Under the pieces are notes generated by a model that searched no databases, had not been told where the DNA came from, and saw nothing but the letters and a program-made list of their open reading frames with translations. Of a stretch of 64,000 bases of DNA, positions 17,553 through 28,315 are shown one piece after another (position 1 is the stretch's first letter; each line of letters starts with the position of its first letter). The stretch is taken from positions 6,866,322 through 6,930,321 of the forward strand of contig NZ_CP036273.1 of the NCBI RefSeq assembly GCF_007747215.1, in the 5' to 3' direction. Both the position numbers and the translations under genes were made by a program. The DNA is from Urbifossiella limnaea. Its GTDB lineage: Bacteria; Planctomycetota; Planctomycetia; Gemmatales; Gemmataceae.

Positions 17553-19499
17553 ATGCGTCGTTCCGTCCCGGCCGTGCTGACCGCCGCCGTCGCCGCGGTC
17601 CTGCTCCGCCCACTCCTCCCGGCAGCTGGGGACGAGCCGGCCGGCGCCGTCGGCCTACCCGTGCGGCCCGTCACAGTCCACCACCCGGACGGCGGGTCGG
17701 CCACGCTGCCGGATCAGTTCAAGGGGGCGAAGGCCGTCGTCGTCGTGTTCCTGTCGTTCGACTGCCCGGTGTCCAACAGCTACACCGCCCCACTCGGCGA
17801 GCTGGCGAAGCGCTACGCCGACAAGGGCGTCGCGGTGGTCGGGGTGTGCCCCGGGGAGGGGCCGGCGGAGGTAAAGCGGCAGGCGGCGGCGTTCGCGGCC
17901 GGGTTCCCGGTCTTCGCCGACCCGGACCAGAAGGCCGTCCGCGCGTTCGCCGCCACCCGCGTCCCGGAGGCGTTCGTCCTCGACGCCGGCGGCGTGGTCC
18001 GCTACCGCGGCCGGGTCGACGACCGCTGGCTGTCCCCCGGCAAGGCGAACCCCCGCCCTGCCCGCCCGGACCTGCAGAGCGCGCTCGACGAGGTGCTCGC
18101 CGGCCGGCCCGTCACCGTGGCGACCACCCGGCCGGTCGGGTGCCCGGTCGGGGTGGAGGCGAAGGCACCGGCGACCGGCGGGCCGGCAAACGTGACGTAC
18201 TACAAGGACGTGCTGCCGGTGCTCCAGGCCCACTGCCAGGAGTGCCACCGGCCGGGTGAGGTCGGGCCGTTCAGCCTGACGACGTACCGGCAGGCCGTGC
18301 GGTGGGCCGACCTGATCAAGGAGTACACGGCCGACGGCCGGATGCCGCCGTGGAAGCCGGTCGGCGGGCCGGGCTACCGGCACGAGCGGAAGCTGCCGCC
18401 CGGCGCGGCCGCGACTCTGGCCGCGTGGGCCGACGGCGGCCGCGCCGAGGGCGACCCGAAGGACGCCCCGCCGCCGCGGCAGTTCACCGGCGCCGGCGGC
18501 TGGCAACTCGGCCCGCCCGACCTGGTGCTCGAGATGCCCGAGGAGTTCCGCCTCGGCCCGACCGGCCCGGACCACTTCCGCGCCGTCGTGATGCCCACCG
18601 GCCTCACCGAGGACAAGATGATCGTCGCCTACGAGGTGAAGCCCGGGAACCCGAAGGTCGTCCACCACACGATCAACTACTTCGACGCCACCGGCACGGC
18701 GCGCGGGCTGGAGGAGAAGGAGCGGAAGCGGAAGAAGGAGCCGACCGAGCCGGACTCGGGGCCGGGGTACACGTCGGCGATGGGGATCGGGTTCACGCCG
18801 CTGAACCCGGCGGCGGTCGGCGGGATCGGCGGGTGGACGCCCGGCCTTCGCGGGTTCACCCTGCCGGCCGGCACCGGCTACTTCCTCCCGAAGGGCGCCG
18901 ACGTGGTGGTGCAGATGCACTACCACCGCACCGGCCGGACGGAGACGGACCGCACCCGGATCGGGTTCTACTTCGCGAAGGACGCCAAGGCGCTCAAGCC
19001 GCTGCGGCTACTGGTAGTGCCCGGGATGGTGGCGCCCGGCGACGGGTTCAAGCGGTTCGAGACGATCCCGGCCGGCCGGCCGGCCCACGTCGTCCGCGGC
19101 CGGGTGGTGACCGAGGAGGACTGCACGATCCACTCGGTCCTGCCGCACATGCATATGCTCGGCAAGTGGGTGAAGGTGACGATGACGCCGCCGGGCGGGG
19201 CCGAGCGGGTGCTCGTGGACATCCGCGACTGGGACTACAACTGGCAGGAGAGCTACTTCTTCCGCGAGCCGATCGCGGCGCCGGCGGGGACGCGGTTCGA
19301 GGTGGCGGCGGCGTTCGACAACTCGGCGGCGAACCCGAACAACCCGTTCAGCCCGCCGCGGGACGTGCGGCGCGGCGACCAGACGACCGACGAGATGCTG
19401 TTCGGGTTCATCCGCGCCACCTCCGACCGGCCGGGGCCGACGATCCGCGTGCGCTTCCTGACCGAGCCGGCCGACTACGCCCCGCCCGCCGGGCGGTGA
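17553..19499 (+). CDS. redoxin / cytochrome c / copper monooxygenase fusion protein
   Basis: 648 residues, secreted (signal peptide about 1-30). Residues about 35-190 are an AhpC/thioredoxin-like redoxin domain; its FDCPVSNSY loop keeps only one Cys. Residues about 210-290 contain a single haem-binding CQECH and a downstream Met in GRMPPWKP, as in the small cytochrome-like modules of planctomycetes. The remainder resembles the copper type II ascorbate-dependent monooxygenase (PHM-like) fold, with likely Cu ligands in VVHHTI, in QMHYH and in the SVLPHMHMLG stretch. Together these suggest electron delivery to a periplasmic copper site. The substrate is unknown. Families with this layout are common and mostly uncharacterised in planctomycetes. 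Confidence 0.85.
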   Translation: MRRSVPAVLTAAVAAVLLRPLLPAAGDEPAGAVGLPVRPVTVHHPDGGSATLPDQFKGAKAVVVVFLSFDCPVSNSYTAPLGELAKRYADKGVAVVGVCPGEGPAEVKRQAAAFAAGFPVFADPDQKAVRAFAATRVPEAFVLDAGGVVRYRGRVDDRWLSPGKANPRPARPDLQSALDEVLAGRPVTVATTRPVGCPVGVEAKAPATGGPANVTYYKDVLPVLQAHCQECHRPGEVGPFSLTTYRQAVRWADLIKEYTADGRMPPWKPVGGPGYRHERKLPPGAAATLAAWADGGRAEGDPKDAPPPRQFTGAGGWQLGPPDLVLEMPEEFRLGPTGPDHFRAVVMPTGLTEDKMIVAYEVKPGNPKVVHHTINYFDATGTARGLEEKERKRKKEPTEPDSGPGYTSAMGIGFTPLNPAAVGGIGGWTPGLRGFTLPAGTGYFLPKGADVVVQMHYHRTGRTETDRTRIGFYFAKDAKALKPLRLLVVPGMVAPGDGFKRFETIPAGRPAHVVRGRVVTEEDCTIHSVLPHMHMLGKWVKVTMTPPGGAERVLVDIRDWDYNWQESYFFREPIAAPAGTRFEVAAAFDNSAANPNNPFSPPRDVRRGDQTTDEMLFGFIRATSDRPGPTIRVRFLTEPADYAPPAGR

Positions 19500-19620
19500 C
19501 GGCGGCCGACCGACACCGTTCCGACCGGCGGGGAGGGTTGTCGTAACCCTCACCCGCCAGGCCCGGGGCGCAAACGTACTCCGCACGACCACCACCCGAC
19601 CCCCGCCCCGGAGCCCGCCC

Positions 19621-20940
19621 ATGGCCGCCGCGCCGGACCGCTACCACGCCCTCGACAGCCTCCGGGCGTTCGCCATGTTCCTCGGCATCGCCCTCCACGC
19701 GGGGCTGTCGTTCCTCGAACAACCGCCGGCGTTCTGGCCGGTCCGCGACGACCGCCCGATCCCGCTGTCCGACGTACTCCTTTACGCCGTCCACGACTTC
19801 CGGATGCAGTTGTTCTTCCTGCTCGCCGGGTTCTTCGGCTGCCTCCTGCGCCAGCGGTACGGCGCCGCCGGAATGGCCCGCCACCGGCTGAAGCGCGTCG
19901 CGCTGCCGTTCGCCCTCGGGGTCGTGTTCATCGCCCCCACGGTCCTCGCGGCGCTGCTGTACGCGGAGGTCGGCAACGTCCACTCGGAGCCGGTCCGCGG
20001 GGAGGCGTCCCCGGCCCGGGCCTTCGCCGCGTCCCTGGTCGCCGACCACCCGGAGGCGTCCGACGCCGGGGTGGTCGGCGACGTTTTCCTCTCCGGGGCG
20101 TTCGTCGCCGGGGTCCGCCCCTTCCACCTGTGGTTCCTGTACTTCCTGCTGTACTTCTATGTCGCTGCGCTGCTCCTCGACCGCCCGCTCCGGTGGTTCG
20201 CAGGCACCCGGGCTGCCGCCGCGTGCGACTCCGCGTTCCGCCTCGTCGTCGGGGGGTGGCTGCGCGTGCCGGTGCTCTCCCTGCTGACCGTCCCGCTGCT
20301 CCTGCCGATGCGGACCTGGTCCGTGGACACGCCGGCCGGGTGGGAGCCGGAGCTTCGACTGCTCGCCTACTACGGCGGGTTCTTCGCCGTCGGCTGGGCG
20401 CTGTACCGCCACCGCGACCTGGTCCCGGCGTTCGGCCGGCGCTGGGCGGCGCACCTCGTCGTCGCGAACGTCGTGGTGATGCCGGTGATGGCGGGGCTGG
20501 TCATCACCGGCGCCGGGGCCGAGCGGTCCGGCGCGGACGTGACCGCCCTCTGGGTCGGGGCGTGCGCCGCGATGGCGGCGTACACCTGGCTCATGGTCTG
20601 CGGCCTGTGGGGCGGATTCCTCCGGTGGTTCGCCCGCGAGACGGCCTGGAGCCGCTACCTGGCCGACGCCTCGTACTGGTGCTACCTGGCGAGCATCACG
20701 CCGATCGTGCTGCTTCAGTTCTGGGTCCGCGACTGGCAGGTCCCCGGCCTCGTCAAGTTCACGCTGCTGACCGCCGTCACGACGGCCGGACTGCTGGCGA
20801 GCTACCAGTGGGGGGTACGGTACACGCTGATCGGGGCGATCCTCAACGGCCGCAAGCACCGCAGTCAACGGGCGCCGGGGGAGAGGCGGCCTGACCGCGC
20901 GTCAGAACTCGTCCGGGATGATTCGCTGGCCGCCGAGTGA
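19621..20940 (+). CDS. membrane acyltransferase (acyltransferase 3 / OpgC type)
   Basis: 439 residues with ten or so membrane helices. The N-terminus RYHALDSLRAFAMFLGIALH is the hallmark of acyltransferase family 3, with Arg in LRAF and His in IALHA expected to form the active site. These integral membrane enzymes O-acylate extracytoplasmic glycans, lipids or glucans. The stop lies 39 bases inside the 3' end of the convergent kinase gene, so the two reading frames share codons at their ends. ATG 19621 follows a GGAG eight bases upstream. Confidence 0.88.
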   Translation: MAAAPDRYHALDSLRAFAMFLGIALHAGLSFLEQPPAFWPVRDDRPIPLSDVLLYAVHDFRMQLFFLLAGFFGCLLRQRYGAAGMARHRLKRVALPFALGVVFIAPTVLAALLYAEVGNVHSEPVRGEASPARAFAASLVADHPEASDAGVVGDVFLSGAFVAGVRPFHLWFLYFLLYFYVAALLLDRPLRWFAGTRAAAACDSAFRLVVGGWLRVPVLSLLTVPLLLPMRTWSVDTPAGWEPELRLLAYYGGFFAVGWALYRHRDLVPAFGRRWAAHLVVANVVVMPVMAGLVITGAGAERSGADVTALWVGACAAMAAYTWLMVCGLWGGFLRWFARETAWSRYLADASYWCYLASITPIVLLQFWVRDWQVPGLVKFTLLTAVTTAGLLASYQWGVRYTLIGAILNGRKHRSQRAPGERRPDRASELVRDDSLAAE

Positions 20941-23694
20941 GACGACGAACCCGTACACGGCGAGGCCGACCAGGACGACGGCGGTGGCGACCGTGGTCCC
21001 CGCGTACCACCCCTGCGGGGTCAGGGTCAGTGGCGCGATGTGGAGCACGGTCGAAGTGAACATCGACGCCAGGGCCGCGAGCCAGCCGAACCGGACGGCG
21101 GCGGCCGTCAACACGGCCGCCCCAGCCGCGATCGCCGCCAACGTCACCGGCGACTCCCTCGGGAGCGTGGCTTGCGGCTCGAGGGTGGCTGGGACGGCGA
21201 GCAGGGCGATGGCGGCGACCGCGGCCCAGTCCCGCCGCAGCAGCACGCCGAACAGGAGCAGCAGGACGAACACCGTCGCCGTCCGGATCAGCGCCACCGA
21301 CAGGACCGACAGGAAGAAGCCCGGGGACACGTCCGGGGGGAGCGGACTGTAGAGGGGGGAGATCAGGTAGTACGTGCCGAGGGCGGCGGCCGCCAACTTC
21401 GGCGGGACGGCCGCGACGGTGCCGACCACCACCCCGAGGAGCACGTCGCGGCCGACCAGCGGGTCGGCCGGGCGGCCGGCCAGGAGCCGGTTCCACGAGG
21501 CCAGCCGCTCCGGCCACCGCCGCCGCATCGCCGGCTCCACCGCCAGGTAACACACGGCCAGCAGCACCGCCCAAAACACCGCGACCCCGAGGGCGGTCAT
21601 CACCGCCACGCGCTCGGCCTGGAGCGACGTCGTGTGCGGGCTGGTAGAAACCCAGCCCACGAGCGTGACGGCGGCGTACCCGCCGCACACCAGGGCCGCC
21701 CCGCGGAGGTCCGCCCGGCCGAGCCGCCAGTTACGCACAGCGAGCGGGACGGCGGCGAGCGTGGCCAGTATTACGACTACCACCGCCAGGCTGGCCACCA
21801 TGTTACGCTTCCCTTGCGCCGCGACGTTCTGCCCCTCCACCCGGTCCTTCGGCGGCCCGCCGCCCGCGGTCGGTTCCCACACCCGGAAGTAGACCGGGCG
21901 TCCGTCGCACACCGCGAAGTCGGCCCGCAGGCCGGCGTCGGACGCCGCCAGCCCCCACGCGTCGTCAGAGTCGCACGGCGGCCGGCGGGACAGCAGGGCC
22001 GGCGCGAAACGGGCACGGTCGAGGCCGGCCTCGGCCAGCAGCTTGCCCTCCCAGTGTTCTCGCGTCGCGGGCGCCAGGTGTGCCGAGGGCTCCCGACCGG
22101 GAACGGCGTGGTACTCGATGAGCCGGCCCTTCGGGTCGAGCAAGACCGAAACCATCCCGGGCGTCGTCAGCGGCGGGTCAGCCGCGTTCACCTGCGCGGC
22201 GGGAACGTGGTGGATCGGGCTCGCCCGGTACCAGAAGTAGACCAGCGGGGAGCGACCATCCTGGTCGCGGTCCCACCCGGCGGGGGCGTGCCGGGCCACG
22301 TCGTGGACCCGCTCGAGATCCCAGTCGAACCCGGAGTCCTCGTCCACCGGCGGGGGCCGTTTGGTCGGGTCGAGATTGCCCGCGATGCCGGCCGCCGTGT
22401 CCCGCAGCGAGGCGCGGCTCTTGGCCGGAGGGAGCCGGCGGTAGGCCATGGTGTGGTCGGCCGCCCAGGCGTGGGCGAGGAGCCCGACCAGCGCCGCGAC
22501 GAACAACCCGACGGCGACTGCCGGGCGAAGTCGGCCGGACCCACCGCGGTCGGCCGTCTTCCGTGGCGACAGCGGCGGCAGCGCGGCCTTCACCTCCGCG
22601 GCCAACGCCGGCCGGCGGTGCGGGTCCGCGGCCAGGCAGCGGACCACCACCGCGTCGAGCGCCGGGTCGAGTCCCGGGGCCAACGTTGACGGCCGCGGCG
22701 GGCCGGCCGCGTACTGGCGGGCCAGGTCGGCCCTGGTGGTGCCGGGGAACGGCCGCTCGCCGGTCGCCAGCTCGAACAGGATCAGTCCCAGTGCGAACAG
22801 GTCGGACCGGGCCGACACCCCAACCGCCGCCAACTGCTCCGGGGCCATGTACGCGACCGTCCCGGCCCCGGCCTCGTCGGCCCCCACGTCGGCCGCGGCC
22901 GCGGCCAGCCCGAAGTCGGCGAGGAGCAGCCGGCCGTCGGCGTCGATCAGCACGTTGGCCGGCTTCAAGTCGCGGTGCAGCAGACCGCGGTCGTGAACCG
23001 CGGCCAGGCCGTCGCACAGTTGGCGGGCGTAGTTCGTCACCTGCTCCGGGTCGAACCGGCGGACCAACCGGCGGAGGTCCGCGAGGCTCCGCCCGTCGAC
23101 GTACTCCATTACCAGGAACGGCTGGCCGGCGGCGTCCCCGAGGTCGTGGACCCGGCAGACGTTCTCGTGGGTCACCCGCCGGGCGACGGCCACCTCCTGC
23201 TTCAGCCGCGCCACCCACTCGGGGTCTGCCGTCCGGGCCGGCGGGAGGAACTTCAGTGCCACCGGCCCGCCGAGCTCCAGGTCGTCGGCCCGGTACACCT
23301 CGCCCATGCCGCCGGCCCCGACCCGGGCGACGATCCGGTACCGGCCGGCGACCACCTCTCCGGCCGCGAACCGACCGGGCGGCCGAGGCGGCTCGGGGGG
23401 CGGCGGCTCGAACGGGGTGGTGGCGGCGAACGCGGCGGCGACGGCACCGACGTACTCGGGGAAACGACCGGCGTAGTCGGCCGGCCTGGAGTCCTCGCCG
23501 CCGCGGCGGCGGTAGTGGACCTCCAGCCGCACCAGATCGGCGAACAGCCCCGCACGGTCGGCCTCGGGTGCGGCGGCGACCGCCTCCGCGAGCGACGGCC
23601 GGTTGCCGGCCAGCCAGGCCTTCTCGAAGCGGTCGCACGCGCGGTCGCGGCGGTGGGCGGCGGCCAGGGAGTCGGCCTCCGGGTCAGTCGCCAT
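20902..23694 (-). CDS. Ser/Thr protein kinase with polytopic membrane C-terminus
   Basis: 930 residues. After about 110 residues of acidic N-terminal tail, a complete Hanks-type kinase domain runs from 117 to 380: P-loop GAGGMGEVY, catalytic HRDLKPANVLI, DFGLA and APEQ. A membrane helix follows at about 400-420, then an extracytoplasmic region of roughly 200 residues with no family I recognise, then about eight helices to the end. The closing part is unusual: most kinases of this group end in WD40, TPR or LRR domains. ATG 23694 overlaps the stop of the upstream sigma-factor gene by 11 bases; a TTG four codons earlier is possible. The tail may be a transporter-like or sensor module. Confidence 0.9.
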   Translation of the reverse strand: MATDPEADSLAAAHRRDRACDRFEKAWLAGNRPSLAEAVAAAPEADRAGLFADLVRLEVHYRRRGGEDSRPADYAGRFPEYVGAVAAAFAATTPFEPPPPEPPRPPGRFAAGEVVAGRYRIVARVGAGGMGEVYRADDLELGGPVALKFLPPARTADPEWVARLKQEVAVARRVTHENVCRVHDLGDAAGQPFLVMEYVDGRSLADLRRLVRRFDPEQVTNYARQLCDGLAAVHDRGLLHRDLKPANVLIDADGRLLLADFGLAAAAADVGADEAGAGTVAYMAPEQLAAVGVSARSDLFALGLILFELATGERPFPGTTRADLARQYAAGPPRPSTLAPGLDPALDAVVVRCLAADPHRRPALAAEVKAALPPLSPRKTADRGGSGRLRPAVAVGLFVAALVGLLAHAWAADHTMAYRRLPPAKSRASLRDTAAGIAGNLDPTKRPPPVDEDSGFDWDLERVHDVARHAPAGWDRDQDGRSPLVYFWYRASPIHHVPAAQVNAADPPLTTPGMVSVLLDPKGRLIEYHAVPGREPSAHLAPATREHWEGKLLAEAGLDRARFAPALLSRRPPCDSDDAWGLAASDAGLRADFAVCDGRPVYFRVWEPTAGGGPPKDRVEGQNVAAQGKRNMVASLAVVVVILATLAAVPLAVRNWRLGRADLRGAALVCGGYAAVTLVGWVSTSPHTTSLQAERVAVMTALGVAVFWAVLLAVCYLAVEPAMRRRWPERLASWNRLLAGRPADPLVGRDVLLGVVVGTVAAVPPKLAAAALGTYYLISPLYSPLPPDVSPGFFLSVLSVALIRTATVFVLLLLFGVLLRRDWAAVAAIALLAVPATLEPQATLPRESPVTLAAIAAGAAVLTAAAVRFGWLAALASMFTSTVLHIAPLTLTPQGWYAGTTVATAVVLVGLAVYGFVVSLGGQRIIPDEF

Positions 23695-24262
23695 CGGCCA
23701 CCCCAACGGACCAGGCTTTGCGGATCAGGGCCAGCTTCCGCTCGACCGTTCCCTCGGACCGGCCGAGGCGGGCGGCGATCTCGGCACTCGTATAGCCCTC
23801 CATCTTCCAGACCGCGACCTGCCGGAGAGTGTCGTCGCCGAGCCGGTCGAGGAGGTGGCGGCACTCGTCGGCAACGAGCGCGGCGAACTCCGGGCTCGGC
23901 CCGTCGGCGGCGACCACGCCGGGGTCCAGTTCCTGTGCCAGTCGGCCGCCGCCTCGCTTGAGCCGCCCCTCGCGGCGGGCGAGGTCGGCGGCCTTGCGCG
24001 CGCAGAGAACCAGGAGGACCTGCCACAGGTCGTCCCGGTCGTCGAGGCGGGGGAACCGCCCCGCCTCGGCCCCGCGGCAGAAGCTGTCGAACGCGGATAG
24101 TGCCACGTCCTCCTCGTCCGCGGCCCGCCGGGGGGCCTCGCGGAGGCGGCCCCGCGCGAGCCCGACGAGGCGTGCGAAATAGGTCGCGAACAGCGGGCCG
24201 GCCGCCTCCGGGTCACCGGCCCGGAGCCGGCCGATCCAGTGGGTCACGTCGTCGGCGGGCAT
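23684..24262 (-). CDS. ECF-type RNA polymerase sigma factor
   Basis: 192 residues. Region 2 spans about 15-90 (ADEEDVALSAFDSFCRG is the helix that contacts the -10 element), and region 4 spans about 130-185 with the helix-turn-helix YTSAEIAARLGRSEGTVERK. It belongs to the planctomycete ECF group whose genes sit directly before Ser/Thr kinases; here its stop overlaps the kinase start, so kinase and sigma factor are made together. In such pairs the kinase is thought to control the sigma factor, replacing an anti-sigma factor. ATG 24262 starts the recognisable homology; the frame runs further upstream but into a different, broken gene. Confidence 0.88.
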   Translation of the reverse strand: MPADDVTHWIGRLRAGDPEAAGPLFATYFARLVGLARGRLREAPRRAADEEDVALSAFDSFCRGAEAGRFPRLDDRDDLWQVLLVLCARKAADLARREGRLKRGGGRLAQELDPGVVAADGPSPEFAALVADECRHLLDRLGDDTLRQVAVWKMEGYTSAEIAARLGRSEGTVERKLALIRKAWSVGVADGD

Positions 24263-24394
24263 GGGCGGCCCCGGCGGGAGGGTGCGGGTCGTCCCGGATG
24301 ATACCAGATTGCGACTTTGATGTGACTTCCGTCGCCGCGCAGCGGGCGGACTTTCCGGGGGTAGTGGTGTGGTTGCAGCGCCGCCGTGGGTCGC

Positions 24395-24559
24395 GGCGCG
24401 CTTTCGCCGGGCGGCGTCGATGAGATTGTGACGCACGGCCTCGGCGGCTGCACCGCCGCCGCCGAAGACGCAGTGCCCGCGGTCGTCCCACCGGGCGTTG
24501 TCGCCCGGCCCGACGAGCCGGAGGTCGGCCTCGTGGACGAGGGCGGTGGCCTGGAGCGT
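24395..24559 (-). pseudogene. remnant of a second ECF sigma factor gene (region 2 fragment)
   Basis: The minus-strand translation here reads ALVHEADLRLVGPGDNARWD followed by DRGHCVFGGGGAAAEAVRHN, which matches region 2 of the sigma-like segment at 36966-37400 (ALVHEAYLRLVGPADAARWD) almost residue for residue. Nothing before or after it looks like the rest of a sigma factor: no N-terminus, no region 4. It lies in the same frame as, and directly upstream of, the intact sigma gene at 23684-24262. It is a decayed fragment. Confidence 0.7.
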
Positions 24560-25029
24560 CCTCCAAACCCCACCAATTCTTCCGCCGGCGGACACTTCGC
24601 GCGCCGCCGGGGTAGTTCTCGGGCAAGGGCAGCCGACGCGGCCGGCACCGCCCGAGGGCTTCACGTGGCCGATCACCTCATTCCCCTCCACCCGTCCGAC
24701 ATGACGCCCGGCGAGCGGGCCGTCGCGATCGCCGCGCTCCTCGCCGCCGGCCTCCTCCGTCACCTCGATCCGGTCGCCTTCCCACCCCCTTGTCAGTGCC
24801 ACGAATTCGCAGAAACAAGTCAGCTGATTCGACGATGCCCGTGACACACGAGCCGTGGACGGCCGTCGCCCGAGAGCTTGTCCCATCGAGCGCCAGGTGC
24901 TGCACGCGGCAAGCGCGAAGCCCCACCCCTCGCGCACTCACCGTTTACTCACTTGCCTTCGGCCCACGTCGGCCGCGACAATCCCATCTCCGATCGTGCG
25001 TGTACGCACGAACCGCGCCGTGTCCGACC
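24560..25029. other. gene-poor stretch, possible short gene remnant
   Basis: No intact gene. A plus-strand 47-codon frame at 24701-24844 begins MTPGERAVAIAALLAAGLLR, which resembles the start of short planctomycete proteins of the MTPxER...A.ILAxGVLR kind, but it degenerates after about 22 residues. The region is otherwise unremarkable in composition. Together with the sigma fragment next to it, this looks like an old site of gene loss. Confidence 0.45.
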
Positions 25030-27525
<2,496 letters not shown>

Positions 27526-27529
<4 letters not shown>

Positions 27530-28083
27530 CCCGGTAGCGTCCGCGACTCGGGCTTGGCGAGCGGGTGCTGGTCCTTGCGGCCGTCGGCGACGACCGCCAC
27601 CCACTCGGCCAGCCGCCGGCCGAGCAGCCGGCAGGACTGCTGCACCTCGGCGTCCCGCGGTTCCTTGGCCGCGACCGCGCCGTAGTGGCAGGTGGTCATC
27701 GTGCCGGCGTAGTCGGTGACGCCGAACACCAGGAAGCCGAAGTTCATCAGGACCATCTGGAGGGACTGGCAGGCGATCTCGGCCCCGCCGCCCCACCCGC
27801 CGCTGGACGAGAAGGCACAGGCGACCTTCCCGTCCACCTTCCCCCAGTGGTCGAACATGGTCTCGTCCCAGAACCGCTTCATCCGCCACGACAGCACGCC
27901 CATGTTCGTCGGGCTGCCGACCGCGAGGCCGTCGCACCAGTACACGTCGTCCGGCGACGCGGCATCCACGTCGCGGACGCGGACCTCGGTCCCGGGGATC
28001 CGCCCGGCCCCCTCTGCGACGAGTCGGGCCATCGCCGCGGTGTTCCCGCCGGCCGAGTGGTACAGCACCAGCACTTTTCCCAT
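27526..28083 (-). CDS. flavodoxin-like NAD(P)H:quinone oxidoreductase (WrbA family)
   Basis: 185 residues. The flavodoxin phosphate-binding loop YHSAGGNTAAMA opens the protein. The GSPTNMGVLSWRMKRFWDE and FSSSGGWGGGAE segments are characteristic of WrbA-type FMN-dependent quinone reductases, which reduce quinones by two electrons and protect against oxidative stress. ATG 28083 is preceded by GGGGGGAG. The gene is convergent with the esterase. Family is clear; natural electron acceptor is not. Confidence 0.88.
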
Positions 28084-28315
28084 CGACTCCCCCCGAACCG
28101 GTCCGGGCGTGATGGCACCCCAGGAGACAAGATAGAGGGGCCCGGTCGTCACCGCCCCGGGGGCGGCCAGGGCGATCGGCTCGACCGTCTTACGCGGGAG
28201 GCCCGCCAGGAGCCCCCGGCAGTACGGGGGGAAATGCTTGGCCGTTCGGCCCTGTTTGAAGCACCCGCGGTAGGTGCGGATTTCGGCCGCACCGCCGGTC
28301 GGTTCGGCGGTGGCC

